DNA of 48,664 nucleotides from an uncultured Bacteroidales bacterium (GCA_946183915.1 CAMHDJ010000016.1:1-48664), one strand, 5' to 3'. Positions 19,841 through 28,028 are shown, counted from the first letter of the stretch. Translations and numbers: made by a program. Notes: a model not told the origin generated them from the letters alone.

Positions 19841-20509
19841 ATGAAAAAGATTTTCGCAATGGTGGCCGTGGCCGCCGGTCTGCTCTTCGCAGGCAACGCA
19901 AACGCTCAGCTCGGTGTCAACATCGGCTATGCTCCCCAGACCTACACCAGTACGGTGACCTCGGGCAGCAACACTAACACCACCACTACCAACATGAGTG
20001 GGTTCTTTGCCGGTGTCAACTACAACCTCAACCTCACGGGCGACCTCAACGTCAGCCTCGGTGCCCAGTTCCGCTACAACACCAGCAAGGACACGCTGGT
20101 CAACGCCAGTGTCGGAACGATTGTTGGTGGCAAGAGCGAGAATACCTACACCCAGAGCCTGATCGACATCCCCATCCTGTTCAACTATGGTTTCAACCTG
20201 AACAGCGCCCTGAAGCTGTCGGTCTTCGTTGGCCCGACCATCAGCTATGCCCTGGCCGGCAACACCCACAACACCACCACCGTCACCGTCCTCGGCAGCG
20301 ACAACGTCACCGAGAGTGACAGTGACTGGTACGGCGACAACAGCAACCGCAAGAAACTCGACGTGGCTGCCACCATCGGTCTGAATGTGCAGTACAACCA
20401 GTTCCGCCTCTTCGGTGGCTACAACATGGGTCTGCTCAACCTCACCAGCGCCGACAACACCACCCTCAAAGCCAGCAACATCTTTGTTGGCGTGGGTATG
20501 GCTCTCTAA
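19841..20509 (+). CDS. Small outer membrane beta-barrel protein (PorT/OMP_b-brl-like)
   Basis: 222 residues with a clear signal peptide (MKKIFAMVAVAAGLLFAGNA, then NAQ). The mature chain alternates polar and apolar residues with Thr/Asn-rich loops, and ends SNIFVGVGMAL, as expected for an 8-10-strand outer membrane barrel of the PorT/OMP_b-brl group common in Bacteroidota. It stands alone between two hairpins. Function unknown. Confidence 0.78.
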   Translation: MKKIFAMVAVAAGLLFAGNANAQLGVNIGYAPQTYTSTVTSGSNTNTTTTNMSGFFAGVNYNLNLTGDLNVSLGAQFRYNTSKDTLVNASVGTIVGGKSENTYTQSLIDIPILFNYGFNLNSALKLSVFVGPTISYALAGNTHNTTTVTVLGSDNVTESDSDWYGDNSNRKKLDVAATIGLNVQYNQFRLFGGYNMGLLNLTSADNTTLKASNIFVGVGMAL

Positions 20510-20534
20510 TCGGAAAGTCTGAGAAACACCAGTA

Positions 20535-20570
20535 AAACGGGCGGCTGCCGTCGGCAGCCGCCCGTTTCTT
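20535..20570. terminator. Bidirectional terminator between the barrel gene and pyrC
   Basis: Sixteen-base arms at 20535-20550 (AAACGGGCGGCTGCCG) and 20552-20567 are perfectly complementary. T-rich DNA follows on one side and A-rich DNA on the other, serving converging genes. Confidence 0.88.
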
Positions 20571-20575
20571 TTATC

Positions 20576-21967
20576 TTAACGGTCGAAGCGGAGCGCCTCG
20601 GCGCCACCGCCGGTGTCGTTGCCGTTGACCCACACGCGCTCGATGCGCGAGTGGAAGGTCTGCCCTTCGAGGGGGCTCCAGCCGCATTTATATAGTAATG
20701 ATTCGCGCGTGACCGTCTCTTCCACGCCGGGGCGCACCAGCACCAGGTCGGCCTGGTAGCCCTTGCGGATGAAGCCGCGCCCCTTGATGCCGAAGAGCAG
20801 CGCCGGGTTGTGGCACATCTTCTGCACGATAGTGGGCAGTGGGTAGTGGGTAGTGGGTGGCGCTTGTCCCCGTGTGCTATCCACTACCCACTGTCCACTA
20901 CCCACTGCAACCTCCAGCATCATCTGGAGCGAGTGCTGGATGGAGGGGATGCCGCTCGGGGCGTCGAAGTAGGGGCGCTGCTTGGCCTCGAGGGGGTGGG
21001 GGGCATGGTCGGTGGCGATGGTGTCGATCAGGCCGTCCTCGAGGGCGGCCCAGAGGGCCAGCCGGTCGTCCGGTGTCTTGATGGCGGGGTTGCACTTGAT
21101 GAGGTTGCCCAGCTCGGCGTAGTCGCGGTCGTCGAACCACAGGTGGTTGGGCGTCACCTCGGCGGTGATATGCTTCTTGTCCAGGTCGAAATTGGAAAGC
21201 AGCGACAGCTCGGTGGCGGTCGAGATGTGGGCCACATGGAAGCGGGTGCCGTAGCGGCGGGCGCGCTCGATGGCGTGGTAGGTCGAGAGGAAGCAGGCCT
21301 CGTTGTTGCGGATCTTGGGGTGCAGGGCAGCGGTCTCGCCGTCGGTGCCCTGGTATTCGCGCTTGGCGTTGGCCAGGTTGGCCTGCACCACGCGCTCCTC
21401 CTCGCAGTGGGCCACGATGAGCTTGCGGGCGTCGCGGAAGAGGTGGTCCAGCTGTTCGGGATCGTTCACCAGCATGTTGCCGGTCGACGAGCCGAGGAAG
21501 AGCTTGATGGCGGCGTAGCGTGTGGGCTCGAGGGCCAGCAGGGCGTCGATGTTGTCGTTGGTGGCGCCGAGCATGAAGCCGTAGTTGACGGCCGAGTCGC
21601 GTGCCGCGAGGGCCTCCTTGGCTTCCAACGTTTCCAGCGTGGTGGTCTGCGGCTTGGTGTTGGGCATGTCGACCACCGAGGTGACGCCGCCGGCGCGTGC
21701 GGCCCTTGATTCGGAATAGAAGGTGCCGGCAGGGTTCTCGCTCTGGCCGCCGTCGCGGAAGTGGACATGGGTGTCGATGACGCCAGGAATAAGGATCATG
21801 CCCTGTGCGTCGACGATGGCTGCCGAGGGCAAGCCCTCGGCCACGGGACGTAGGCGAGGGTCGGCGGCCTCGAACACTTCGGCTATGCGGTCGGCCTCGA
21901 TGAGGACGGAACCGACGAAAATGCGGCCCTCGTTGACGATGGTCGCATTGTGAATCAGTGTTTTCAA
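20576..21967 (-). CDS. pyrC: Dihydroorotase, with an in-frame repeat insertion
   Basis: 463 residues. It is a zinc enzyme that closes carbamoyl-aspartate to dihydroorotate in pyrimidine synthesis. Metal-site motifs are DTHVHFRD near residue 63 and TDHAPH near 310. The start appears to be TTG at 21967 (KTLIHNATIV follows); an in-frame stop lies shortly upstream and the next Met (MILIPG) would remove conserved sequence. Residues about 353-379 (AVGSGQWVVDSTRGQAPP, then Thr/His/Tyr/Pro) are encoded by a two-armed heptamer repeat. They split LQMMLE from IVQKMCHNPA, which should lie close together, so the insertion is in frame in a surface segment. Confidence 0.94.
   Translation of the reverse strand: MKTLIHNATIVNEGRIFVGSVLIEADRIAEVFEAADPRLRPVAEGLPSAAIVDAQGMILIPGVIDTHVHFRDGGQSENPAGTFYSESRAARAGGVTSVVDMPNTKPQTTTLETLEAKEALAARDSAVNYGFMLGATNDNIDALLALEPTRYAAIKLFLGSSTGNMLVNDPEQLDHLFRDARKLIVAHCEEERVVQANLANAKREYQGTDGETAALHPKIRNNEACFLSTYHAIERARRYGTRFHVAHISTATELSLLSNFDLDKKHITAEVTPNHLWFDDRDYAELGNLIKCNPAIKTPDDRLALWAALEDGLIDTIATDHAPHPLEAKQRPYFDAPSGIPSIQHSLQMMLEVAVGSGQWVVDSTRGQAPPTTHYPLPTIVQKMCHNPALLFGIKGRGFIRKGYQADLVLVRPGVEETVTRESLLYKCGWSPLEGQTFHSRIERVWVNGNDTGGGAEALRFDR
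20831..20909 (-). repeat. Opposed heptamer array inserted in pyrC
   Basis: The left arm (20831-20859) consists of AGTGGGC/AGTGGGT units. The right arm (about 20881-20909) consists of CCACTAC, CCACTGT and CCACTGC units. The arms are complementary with few mismatches around a centre of about 20 nt. The unit length and AGTG core match the ileS insertion. Confidence 0.87.
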
Positions 21968-22014
21968 AACGGTATTGTCTTAACTGCTTAACTACTGTCT
22001 ACTAACCTGCACGG

Positions 22015-23367
22015 TCAAAACTTCTTGCCTTCGGCCCATCGGCGGCCGGCCATTTGGGCTTCGGCCGAGGTGGCGTACTGGTTCTTGACGACAAACTGGC
22101 CCGTGTGGTCGATGCAGCCCCACTTGCCATCCATCTTGGCGGGCGCCACGCGGTCGTTCCACACGTAGGTGAAGAGCTTGGCGTCCTCGAGGGTGGGCTT
22201 GATGACCCACTGGCCTTTGTAGTCGACGTAGCCCCAAGCCTGCGTGCCCTGGTCCATGACGGGGTAGAGCCAGTGGCCGAGCTCCTGCTCGGTGTCCCAC
22301 TGGTGGCCCGCCTGCCAGGCTTCGCTGCTGAGGGTGAAGACGTTGCGCGAGAGGTATTCGCCGGTGTCGCTGATGGCCATCCAGAAGCCGTCGAGCTTGG
22401 CGGTGGCGAAGCGTCCGGTGTCGTTGGCGAAGTGCGAGGCGTCCTCGAAGATGGGTTGGATGCGCCACTCGCCGCTCCAGTCGACCCATCCCCACTTGTT
22501 GTTGGCGGGGTTGGTGACGGGCAGGCGCCACTCCTCGAGCGAGCGTCCATGCTCCATCTGGCGCAGGGCGTAGGCGGCGTCCTCGGCGCTGAAGAAGATC
22601 GCCTGGCTGATCACCTCGCCGTTGCGGTCGATGTTGGCCCAGCGGTCGTCCTGTTTCACCTGGGTGAACTCGTAGTTGTTGTCGCTGCCGAAGGGGCGCA
22701 CCTCCTGGAAGGTGGGCTGCACGGCCCAGCGGCCAAGGTAGTCGACGAAGCCCCAGAGGTCGGTCTTGGGGTTGGTGGCGGGCAGGCGCCAGGTGTAGTA
22801 GTTGCGGGCGATGGCCCACTGCTTGCCGGCCTCCTCGGCCTGTTCGGCGGTGTGGAAGATGTTGTTGATCACCAGTATGCCGCGGCCGTCGATGCAGCCC
22901 CAGCGGCCGTCTTTGCGCACGGCGGCGTAGCTCTTCGGGTCTTTGCCGCGGTGCACGTTGGCGCGCTCGTAGACGGGCTGGTATTTCCAGCGGCCGTAGT
23001 AGTCGACGTAGCCCCAGCGGCCGTCGGCCTTGTTGCGGGCGGGGTAGACCCACTTGCCGGGCTCGCTCTGGGCTTCCCACTCGCGGCCCGCCTGCTCGGC
23101 GATGTCGCGCTCGTCGAAGATGTTGCGGCAGATCAGGTTGCCGTCGACGTCGATGACACCCCAGTGGCCGTCGAGCTTCACGGCGGCCCACCGCCGCGTG
23201 CTGCCCTGGAACTCGCCGGCACGCTGATACTGAGGCATGATGCGCCACGTGCCGTTGTCGTTCTTGTAGCCAAAACTATTCATGGCACTCTCGTAGACGG
23301 GCTTCTGGGCCTGCGTGCCGCCGAGGGTCAACAATGTGAGGATGAGCAATATAGCGGGTCTTTTCAT
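22015..23367 (-). CDS. Exported WG-repeat protein
   Basis: 450 residues. The start at 23367 gives the signal peptide MKRPAILLILTLLTLGGTQAQ; a frame from 23424 runs upstream past the -7 box. At least eight repeats carry the WG or W.. signature (GHWGVIDVDGN, GRWGYVDYYGRW, GRWGCIDGRG, DLWGFVDYLGRW, DRWANIDRNGE, NKWGWVDWSGEW, QAWGYVDYKGQW, GKWGCIDHTGQF). The WG family (KWG Leptospira repeat type) is widespread, forms small beta units and lacks a settled function. It has its own promoter and ends 47 bp before the pyrC start on the same strand, so cotranscription with pyrC is possible. That spacer includes AACTGCT/TAACTAC-like heptamers, perhaps a remnant of the repeat family inside pyrC. Confidence 0.88.
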   Translation of the reverse strand: MKRPAILLILTLLTLGGTQAQKPVYESAMNSFGYKNDNGTWRIMPQYQRAGEFQGSTRRWAAVKLDGHWGVIDVDGNLICRNIFDERDIAEQAGREWEAQSEPGKWVYPARNKADGRWGYVDYYGRWKYQPVYERANVHRGKDPKSYAAVRKDGRWGCIDGRGILVINNIFHTAEQAEEAGKQWAIARNYYTWRLPATNPKTDLWGFVDYLGRWAVQPTFQEVRPFGSDNNYEFTQVKQDDRWANIDRNGEVISQAIFFSAEDAAYALRQMEHGRSLEEWRLPVTNPANNKWGWVDWSGEWRIQPIFEDASHFANDTGRFATAKLDGFWMAISDTGEYLSRNVFTLSSEAWQAGHQWDTEQELGHWLYPVMDQGTQAWGYVDYKGQWVIKPTLEDAKLFTYVWNDRVAPAKMDGKWGCIDHTGQFVVKNQYATSAEAQMAGRRWAEGKKF

Positions 23368-23394
23368 CGTTTTAAAGTGTATTATTTCAAAATG

Positions 23395-23425
23395 CAAAGA
23401 TACAAAACTATGTTGATATGACAAA
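23395..23425 (-). promoter_or_regulatory. Promoter of the WG-repeat gene
   Basis: On the minus strand, TTTG (23425-23422), 19 bp, then TATCTTTG (23402-23395). This is an exact consensus 28 bp upstream of the ATG. Confidence 0.85.
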
Positions 23426-23474
23426 AAATATTTACCATCGCTTCAGCGTGAGCACGTCGGATTTACGATAACAA

Positions 23475-23664
23475 GAGCCTCGTAGAGGCTCACTTACAGT
23501 AACCCCACACGAAAGTGTGGGTTGGAAGGCCCTCTCTTGTTCCTTTTGCGCCCCGGGGTGTGCCGACGGCACACCCCGGGGCGCGTGTGGTGGGTGGTCG
23601 GCAATCTCCCCCAGACTGCGCTTCGCTTGTCTGGGGTTATTGAGAGTCAACCTCTTCGAGGTTG
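23475..23664. repeat. Cluster of five consecutive hairpins in non-coding DNA
   Basis: Five hairpins lie within 190 bp: GAGCCTC-GTA-GAGGCTC (23475-23491); CCCACAC-GAAA-GTGTGGG (about 23504-23521); an 18-bp perfect stem GCGCCCCGGGGTGTGCCG (23548-23565) with 23567-23584; CCCCAGAC...GTCTGGGG (23609-23636); and CAACCTC-TTC-GAGGTTG (23648-23664). No open frame is convincing, and no transposase or rRNA/tRNA is present. It could be a structured RNA or a compound repetitive element. The flanking DNA (23665-23732 and 23788-23996) shows no gene. Confidence 0.8.
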
Positions 23665-23732
23665 TTCGTATCCATGAATTTGCATTCCGTCATTCATTTT
23701 TCTTAAATTATCGCTACAGACCACCGCGCCCC

Positions 23733-23787
23733 CATCCAAGCATCCCCTAGGCATCCCCCAAGCATCCTCCAAGCATCATCTAGGCAT
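23733..23787 (+). repeat. Undecamer array, five units
   Basis: Five 11-bp units of the form (C/A)NNCNAGGCAT-like: CATCCAAGCAT, CCCCTAGGCAT, CCCCCAAGCAT, CCTCCAAGCAT and CATCTAGGCAT. They are followed by GTTTGCCTGCAGGATGCT, which also follows the array at 48157 in slightly changed form. Confidence 0.85.
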
Positions 23788-23996
23788 GTTTGCCTGCAGG
23801 ATGCTGATTGTGAGGCTGGTGGGTGGAGGGTGTCCGCATGGCGGTGTCCGGGGGTGCCGGAGGGTGGGGTGGAAGTGTGCGGGACGAGGGGTGTAGATGA
23901 TTGGAGATCAAGTGGTTGGTCGGGCGAAAAAATAGTTTCGTTCCGGGGCAATAAAACGGCGGAATAGACGTTGTGGGAGGGTCGGTGCAAAATATT

Positions 23997-24029
23997 TTTG
24001 CTGCGTGTGAGAAAAAAAGTGTATCTTTG
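23997..24029 (+). promoter_or_regulatory. Promoter of the lyase gene
   Basis: TTTG at 23997-24000 and TATCTTTG at 24022-24029 are 21 bp apart, 48 bp before the ATG. Confidence 0.8.
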
Positions 24030-24076
24030 CACCCTCAAACGACAACGAAAAAACAACAATAAAAAAACAATAGAAC

Positions 24077-25282
24077 ATGAGCAAATTTGATCCCGCAACT
24101 GCAATTCAGCGCATCGACGGACGCGATGCCAACCGTGGTGTGAACCCCGCAATCTGCGACAGCGCCACCTTCACCTTCCCCGAGGCCCACCTCATGACCG
24201 ACACCTTCCACGGCGAAACCGAGGGCTACTTCCTCTACAGCCGCCACTGGAACCCCTCGAACCTGGCCCTCTGCCAGCGTCTGGCTGCCATGGAAGGCAC
24301 CGAGATGGCCTGGGTGACCGGCAGCGGTCTGGCCGCTATCACGAGCGCCCTGCTCCACGAGGTGAAGTCCGGCGACCACATCCTCTCCTCGATGACCACC
24401 TACGGTGGCACCTTCGCCTTCATGAACAACTGGATCAAGAAGTTCGGTGTCGACGTCACCTTCGTCAACATGCAGGACCTCAAGGCCGTCAAGAAAGCCC
24501 TCGACGAGCATCCCAACACCAAGGTGGTCTACACCGAGACCATGAACAACCCCCTGCTCCGCATTGCCAACATTCCGGAGATCAGCAAGATGGCCCATGC
24601 CGCCGGTGCCAAGCTCATCGTCGACAACACCTTCACGCCCATGATCTTCAGCCCCTGCCGCCTGGGTGCCGACGTGACCGTCTACTCGATGACCAAGTAC
24701 ATCAACGGCACGAACGACTGCGTGGCCGGTGCCATCTGCGGCAGCGCCGAGTACATCAACAGCCTGATCGACGTCAACAACGGTACCTGCATGCTGCTCG
24801 GCCCGGTGCTCGACCCGATGCGCAGCGCTTCGATCAACAAGAACCTCCACACCCTCCACATCCGCATGAAGAAGCACAGCGAGAACGCCATGTACCTCGC
24901 CAAGCGCTTCAAGGAGGTGGGCTTCAAGTACAACTACCCCGGTCTGCCCGAGCATCCGGACTACGAGCTCTTCTGCTCGATGATGAACGAGGGCTACGGC
25001 TTCGGCGGCATGATCTCGATCGACATGGGCACGGCCGACCGCGCCAGCAAGATCATGGAGCTCATGCAGGAGAAGGGCGTCGGCTACCTGGCCGTCAGCC
25101 TGGGCTACTTCAAGACCCTCTTCAGCAACAGCGGCAAGTCCACCTCGAGCGAGGTGCCCGAAGACATCCAGAGGGAGATGGGCATGAGCGAAGGCCTGAT
25201 CCGCTTCTCGATGGGTCTGGACAACGACATCGAGGCCACCTTCCAGCTCATCAAGGAGAGCGTCGACGCCTTCAACAAGTAA
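24077..25282 (+). CDS. Cys/Met-metabolism PLP enzyme, methionine gamma-lyase-like
   Basis: 401 residues. It belongs to the trans-sulfuration PLP family, which includes methionine gamma-lyase, cystathionine gamma-lyase and O-acetylhomoserine sulfhydrylase. The PLP-binding lysine is Lys207 in YSMTKYING. Other landmarks are VTGSGLAAI for the phosphate loop, YGGTF, and VDNTFTP holding the Asp that contacts the pyridine nitrogen. The substrate cannot be fixed from these motifs alone; methionine gamma-lyase (giving methanethiol, 2-oxobutyrate and ammonia) is my first guess. elbB follows in the same direction after a repeat-bearing spacer of 103 bp. Confidence 0.85.
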   Translation: MSKFDPATAIQRIDGRDANRGVNPAICDSATFTFPEAHLMTDTFHGETEGYFLYSRHWNPSNLALCQRLAAMEGTEMAWVTGSGLAAITSALLHEVKSGDHILSSMTTYGGTFAFMNNWIKKFGVDVTFVNMQDLKAVKKALDEHPNTKVVYTETMNNPLLRIANIPEISKMAHAAGAKLIVDNTFTPMIFSPCRLGADVTVYSMTKYINGTNDCVAGAICGSAEYINSLIDVNNGTCMLLGPVLDPMRSASINKNLHTLHIRMKKHSENAMYLAKRFKEVGFKYNYPGLPEHPDYELFCSMMNEGYGFGGMISIDMGTADRASKIMELMQEKGVGYLAVSLGYFKTLFSNSGKSTSSEVPEDIQREMGMSEGLIRFSMGLDNDIEATFQLIKESVDAFNK

Positions 25283-25292
25283 ATTTTACTGA

Positions 25293-25366
25293 TGGGTTTA
25301 ATGGGCTTAATGGGCTTAATGGGTCGAGTGGGCATTGCTCATCAAGCCCATTAAACCCATTAAACC
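25293..25366 (+). repeat. Two-armed nonamer repeat in the lyase-elbB spacer
   Basis: The left arm (25293-25323) repeats GGGCTTAAT/GGGTTTAAT. The right arm (25344-25366) is its reverse complement over 23 nt with one mismatch, around a loop of about 20 nt. It would form a long hairpin in an mRNA reaching elbB. Confidence 0.9.
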
Positions 25367-25385
25367 TATATATATTCAAGTTCCA

Positions 25386-26066
25386 ATGAAAAAGATAGCA
25401 ATCATACTCAGCGGCTGTGGCAACCGCGACGGCAGCGAGCTGCAGGAGAGCCTGTCGCTGATGCTGGCCATCGACCGCCAGGGGTGGCAGTATCAGTGCT
25501 TCGCCCCCGAGGGCATGTTCGAGGTGGTGCCCCACATCGATGTGGAGGACACCGAGGAAGAGGGCACCCTGCTCGACATGGAGCAGCGCGACATCTTCGT
25601 CGAGAGCGCCCGCATAGCCCGTGGCAACCTGCTCCCGCTCGAGCAGTACCGCCCGGCCGACTACGACTGTCTGGCCCTGCCCGGCGGCATGGGTGCCGCG
25701 CGCAACCTGAGCACCTTCGCCTTCGACGGCCCCCGCATGGAGGTGGTGGACAGCGTGGCCGACGCCATCCTCGAGACCTACCGCGCCCACAAGCCCGTCG
25801 TGGCCATGTGCATAGCCCCGATGGTGGTGGCCAAAGTGCTGGGTCGCTACGAGGTGCAGCTCACCCTCGGCCCGGCCGACAACCAGGCCTCGCAGGTGGC
25901 CTCCGGCTTCGGCTGCAAGGTGCAGGCCTGCGGCCCCACCGACGTCTGCGTCGACACCGAGCACAAGGTGCTCACCACGCCGGCCTACATGGCGGCCACG
26001 CACATCAGCGAGATCTTCGACGGCGCCGCCAACCTCGTCGCGGCGCTGGCCCGGATGTGGGCCTAA
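25386..26066 (+). CDS. elbB: ElbB-type DJ-1/PfpI superfamily protein
   Basis: 226 residues; ATG 25386 (MKKIAIILSGCGNRDGSE) is the family start. A longer frame from 25335 only translates the nonamer repeat (KPIKPIKPI). It is a class I glutamine-amidotransferase-like fold. ElbB proteins have been reported as glyoxalase III-like and as affecting isoprenoid yield. The nucleophile is Cys142 in MCIAPMV, and LPGGMGAARNLS is the expected loop. It may be cotranscribed with the upstream lyase and is closed by a terminator. Confidence 0.92.
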   Translation: MKKIAIILSGCGNRDGSELQESLSLMLAIDRQGWQYQCFAPEGMFEVVPHIDVEDTEEEGTLLDMEQRDIFVESARIARGNLLPLEQYRPADYDCLALPGGMGAARNLSTFAFDGPRMEVVDSVADAILETYRAHKPVVAMCIAPMVVAKVLGRYEVQLTLGPADNQASQVASGFGCKVQACGPTDVCVDTEHKVLTTPAYMAATHISEIFDGAANLVAALARMWA

Positions 26067-26070
26067 AACA

Positions 26071-26104
26071 AAAGAGGCTGCCCGTCGGGCAGCCTCTTTC
26101 TCTT
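26071..26104. terminator. Terminator between converging elbB and the TPR-like gene
   Basis: Arms AAAGAGGCTGCCC and GGGCAGCCTCTTT around loop GTC (26071-26099) are followed by TCTCTTT. The A-rich side can serve the opposite strand. Confidence 0.85.
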
Positions 26105-26116
26105 TCCAAATGTCGT

Positions 26117-26791
26117 TTATTTACTGGCCTCGGCGAGGGCGATGTACTTGTCGATCTCGGTCCACTCGGTGCTCTCGGGGTAGTTGTTCTTCACCTTCTG
26201 GAAGCACTCCAGGGCTTTGGTGTTGTCCTCAAGCATCATGTAGGCCATGCCAGCCTTGAAGAGGGCCGACGGGGCGGTGATGAAATTGTCGGCCATCGTG
26301 GCGGCGCTCATGTAGTGCTTGGCGGCGGTGGCGGTCTCGCCCTTCTCCATGTAGGCGTCGGCAAGCATCATCTCGGCCAGCGGACCGGTGAAGGTGTCTT
26401 TGCCTTTGTACTTCTTGAGCCAGTGGATGGCCTCGTCGAAGTTGCCCGAATGCAGGTAGGAGGCACCGGCATAGTAGCGTGCCAGGTTGCCGGCCTTGGT
26501 GCCGCTGTAGCTGTCGGCCACGCTGAGGAAGCCACGGAAGGTGTCGTCGCCGTTGAGGGCTTTCTCGAAGTCGCCCTGGGCGAACCACTGCTCGGCGGCA
26601 AACATCTCCTCGGCGGCGCGGTTCTCGCGCGGCTGGAAGTACCACTTGCGCAGGCCGAAGACGGCCAGCACCACCACCAGAATGGCGGCCACAATGATGA
26701 TAAGGGTCTTTTGGTTCTTCTGGATAAACTCCTCCGAGCGGGTGATGATGTTGCCCATCTCGGTGTTCTTTTCTTCAAGTTGCTTTTCCAT
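26117..26791 (-). CDS. TPR-like inner membrane protein (YfgM/UPF0070 type)
   Basis: 224 residues. I start at 26791 (MEKQLEEKN); a frame from 26824 is longer but runs nearer the promoter. A cytosolic N-terminus carries a coiled-coil-like stretch, one membrane segment lies near residues 30-52 (TLIIIVAAILVVVLAVFGL), and a periplasmic part has TPR-like helices (FFAAEQWFAQGDFEKAL-like, ARYYAGASYLHSGNFDEAI, ALFKAGMAYMMLEDNTKALE). This is the lay-out of YfgM-like proteins, which assist periplasmic chaperone networks in proteobacteria. A role here is inferred. Its -7 box (TATCTTTG on the minus strand) lies at 26843-26836. Confidence 0.83.
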   Translation of the reverse strand: MEKQLEEKNTEMGNIITRSEEFIQKNQKTLIIIVAAILVVVLAVFGLRKWYFQPRENRAAEEMFAAEQWFAQGDFEKALNGDDTFRGFLSVADSYSGTKAGNLARYYAGASYLHSGNFDEAIHWLKKYKGKDTFTGPLAEMMLADAYMEKGETATAAKHYMSAATMADNFITAPSALFKAGMAYMMLEDNTKALECFQKVKNNYPESTEWTEIDKYIALAEASK

Positions 26792-26835
26792 TATCGTTGA
26801 ATTCTGTTTGTTTCTTTTGCTCAAAAAATCGCGTG

Positions 26836-26843
26836 CAAAGATA
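26836..26843 (-). promoter_or_regulatory. -7 element of the TPR-like gene
   Basis: TATCTTTG on the minus strand lies 45 bp before the start. A TTTG at 26871-26868 is 24 bp upstream, longer than ideal. The rest of 26872-27002 is A+T-rich with no gene. Confidence 0.5.
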
Positions 26844-27002
26844 CAACTTTTTTGTTAATTGCATCGTCAAAAAAGAAAAATCTAATGAACAAGGCCTTTT
26901 TTTGAGTCTGAATGTCAAAAAAAATATGGCTGAAAATCAGTGATATGTATAAAAATATGTAAAAAAATAGTAGAAAAATTTTTTTTGTAAATATATTTTA
27001 CA

Positions 27003-27010
27003 TAATTTTG
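27003..27010 (+). promoter_or_regulatory. -7 element of the dihydroorotate dehydrogenase-like gene
   Basis: TAATTTTG ends 34 bp before the chosen ATG. The nearest TTTG (26984-26987) is only 15 bp upstream, so the -33 box is uncertain. Confidence 0.45.
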
Positions 27011-27044
27011 CAAAGAATATTTGATGACGAAAAAACTACAAATT

Positions 27045-28028
27045 ATGAATACAGAAACCAAATATTTGGGTCTCGAACTGAAGAGCCCGATTGTGGTCGG
27101 AAGCTGTGGATTGACCTCCGATGTGGCCAAGATGGTGCAGATGGAGGAAGCCGGTGCCGGTGCAGTTGTGGTGAAATCGGTCTTCGAGGAGCAAATAATC
27201 CACGATATCAAGCGCAACACCCACATGGTGGCGCCGACCGACAGCTACGGTGACAGCTACGAGTACATTGCCCAACATGTGGCCGACGACTCGCTGGAGA
27301 AGCACTTCTCCATGATCCGCGAGGCCAAAAGCCGCCTGACGATCCCGGTGATAGGCTCGATCAACTGCTTCTCGTACGAGAACTGGCTCACCTACGCCCA
27401 GAAGTTCCAGGAGGCGGGTTGCGATGCCTTGGAACTCAACATGGCCATCCTGCCCTACGAGACCAACCTCTCGGCAGACGATGTGGAACGCACCTTCAAC
27501 CAGATCATCAACACCCTGCGCAAGTCCATCACCATCCCGATCAGCATCAAGGTGGGCACCTACTTCACCGACATGGCCAAGCAGATGCAGCAGTTGAGCT
27601 GGATGGGTATCCAGGGTGTCACGATGTTCAACAAGAGCGTCCAGGTGGATATCGACACCGAAAGCGAGACCCTCCAGAACGCCTCCTACCTCTCCACCCA
27701 CGAAGAGATGTACAACACCCTGCGTTGGGTCGCCCTGCTGAGCAAGAAGATGCGCTGCGACCTCAGCGCCTCGACCGGCGTCTATACCGCCGACGATGTG
27801 GTGAAGATGCTCCTGGCGGGTGCCACCACCGTGCAGGTGGTCAGCTGCCTCTACAAGAATGGCATCGACACCCTGCGCAAACTCAACAGTGGCCTCCGCG
27901 CCTGGATGGAGCGCAAGGGCTACGACAACATCAGCGCTTTCCGTGGAAAACTGGCAGTCATGCCTGCCGACAAGGCATCCGTGGCCATGCGCACCCAATT
28001 CATGAAATACTTTGCAGAAATAGTTTAA
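27045..28028 (+). CDS. Dihydroorotate dehydrogenase-like flavoprotein
   Basis: 327 residues from ATG 27045 (MNTETKYLGLELKSPIVVGS); an ATG at 27024 is also in frame but leaves almost no leader after the -7 box. It is a TIM-barrel FMN enzyme of the class 1 dihydroorotate dehydrogenase/DHPDH superfamily. Landmarks are SPIVVGSCGLT, GAGAVVVKS, the ALELNMA strand, ISIKVGTYF and ASTGVYTADDVVKMLLAGAT. In this phylum such genes are usually called dihydroorotate dehydrogenase-like because a separate true pyrD exists. It lacks a clear active-site Cys loop of class 1A, so the substrate is open. pyrC being 5 kb away does not prove a pyrimidine role. Confidence 0.85.
   Translation: MNTETKYLGLELKSPIVVGSCGLTSDVAKMVQMEEAGAGAVVVKSVFEEQIIHDIKRNTHMVAPTDSYGDSYEYIAQHVADDSLEKHFSMIREAKSRLTIPVIGSINCFSYENWLTYAQKFQEAGCDALELNMAILPYETNLSADDVERTFNQIINTLRKSITIPISIKVGTYFTDMAKQMQQLSWMGIQGVTMFNKSVQVDIDTESETLQNASYLSTHEEMYNTLRWVALLSKKMRCDLSASTGVYTADDVVKMLLAGATTVQVVSCLYKNGIDTLRKLNSGLRAWMERKGYDNISAFRGKLAVMPADKASVAMRTQFMKYFAEIV

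Noticed and set aside
23475-23664. Known riboswitch or tRNA cluster
   Set aside because: The hairpins are simple and lack conserved junction sequences of any riboswitch I know; there is no acceptor end or T-loop of a tRNA.
25335-25385. An N-terminal extension of ElbB (IKPIKPIKPI)
   Set aside because: It only translates the nonamer repeat; ElbB proteins begin at MKKIAIILSGCG.
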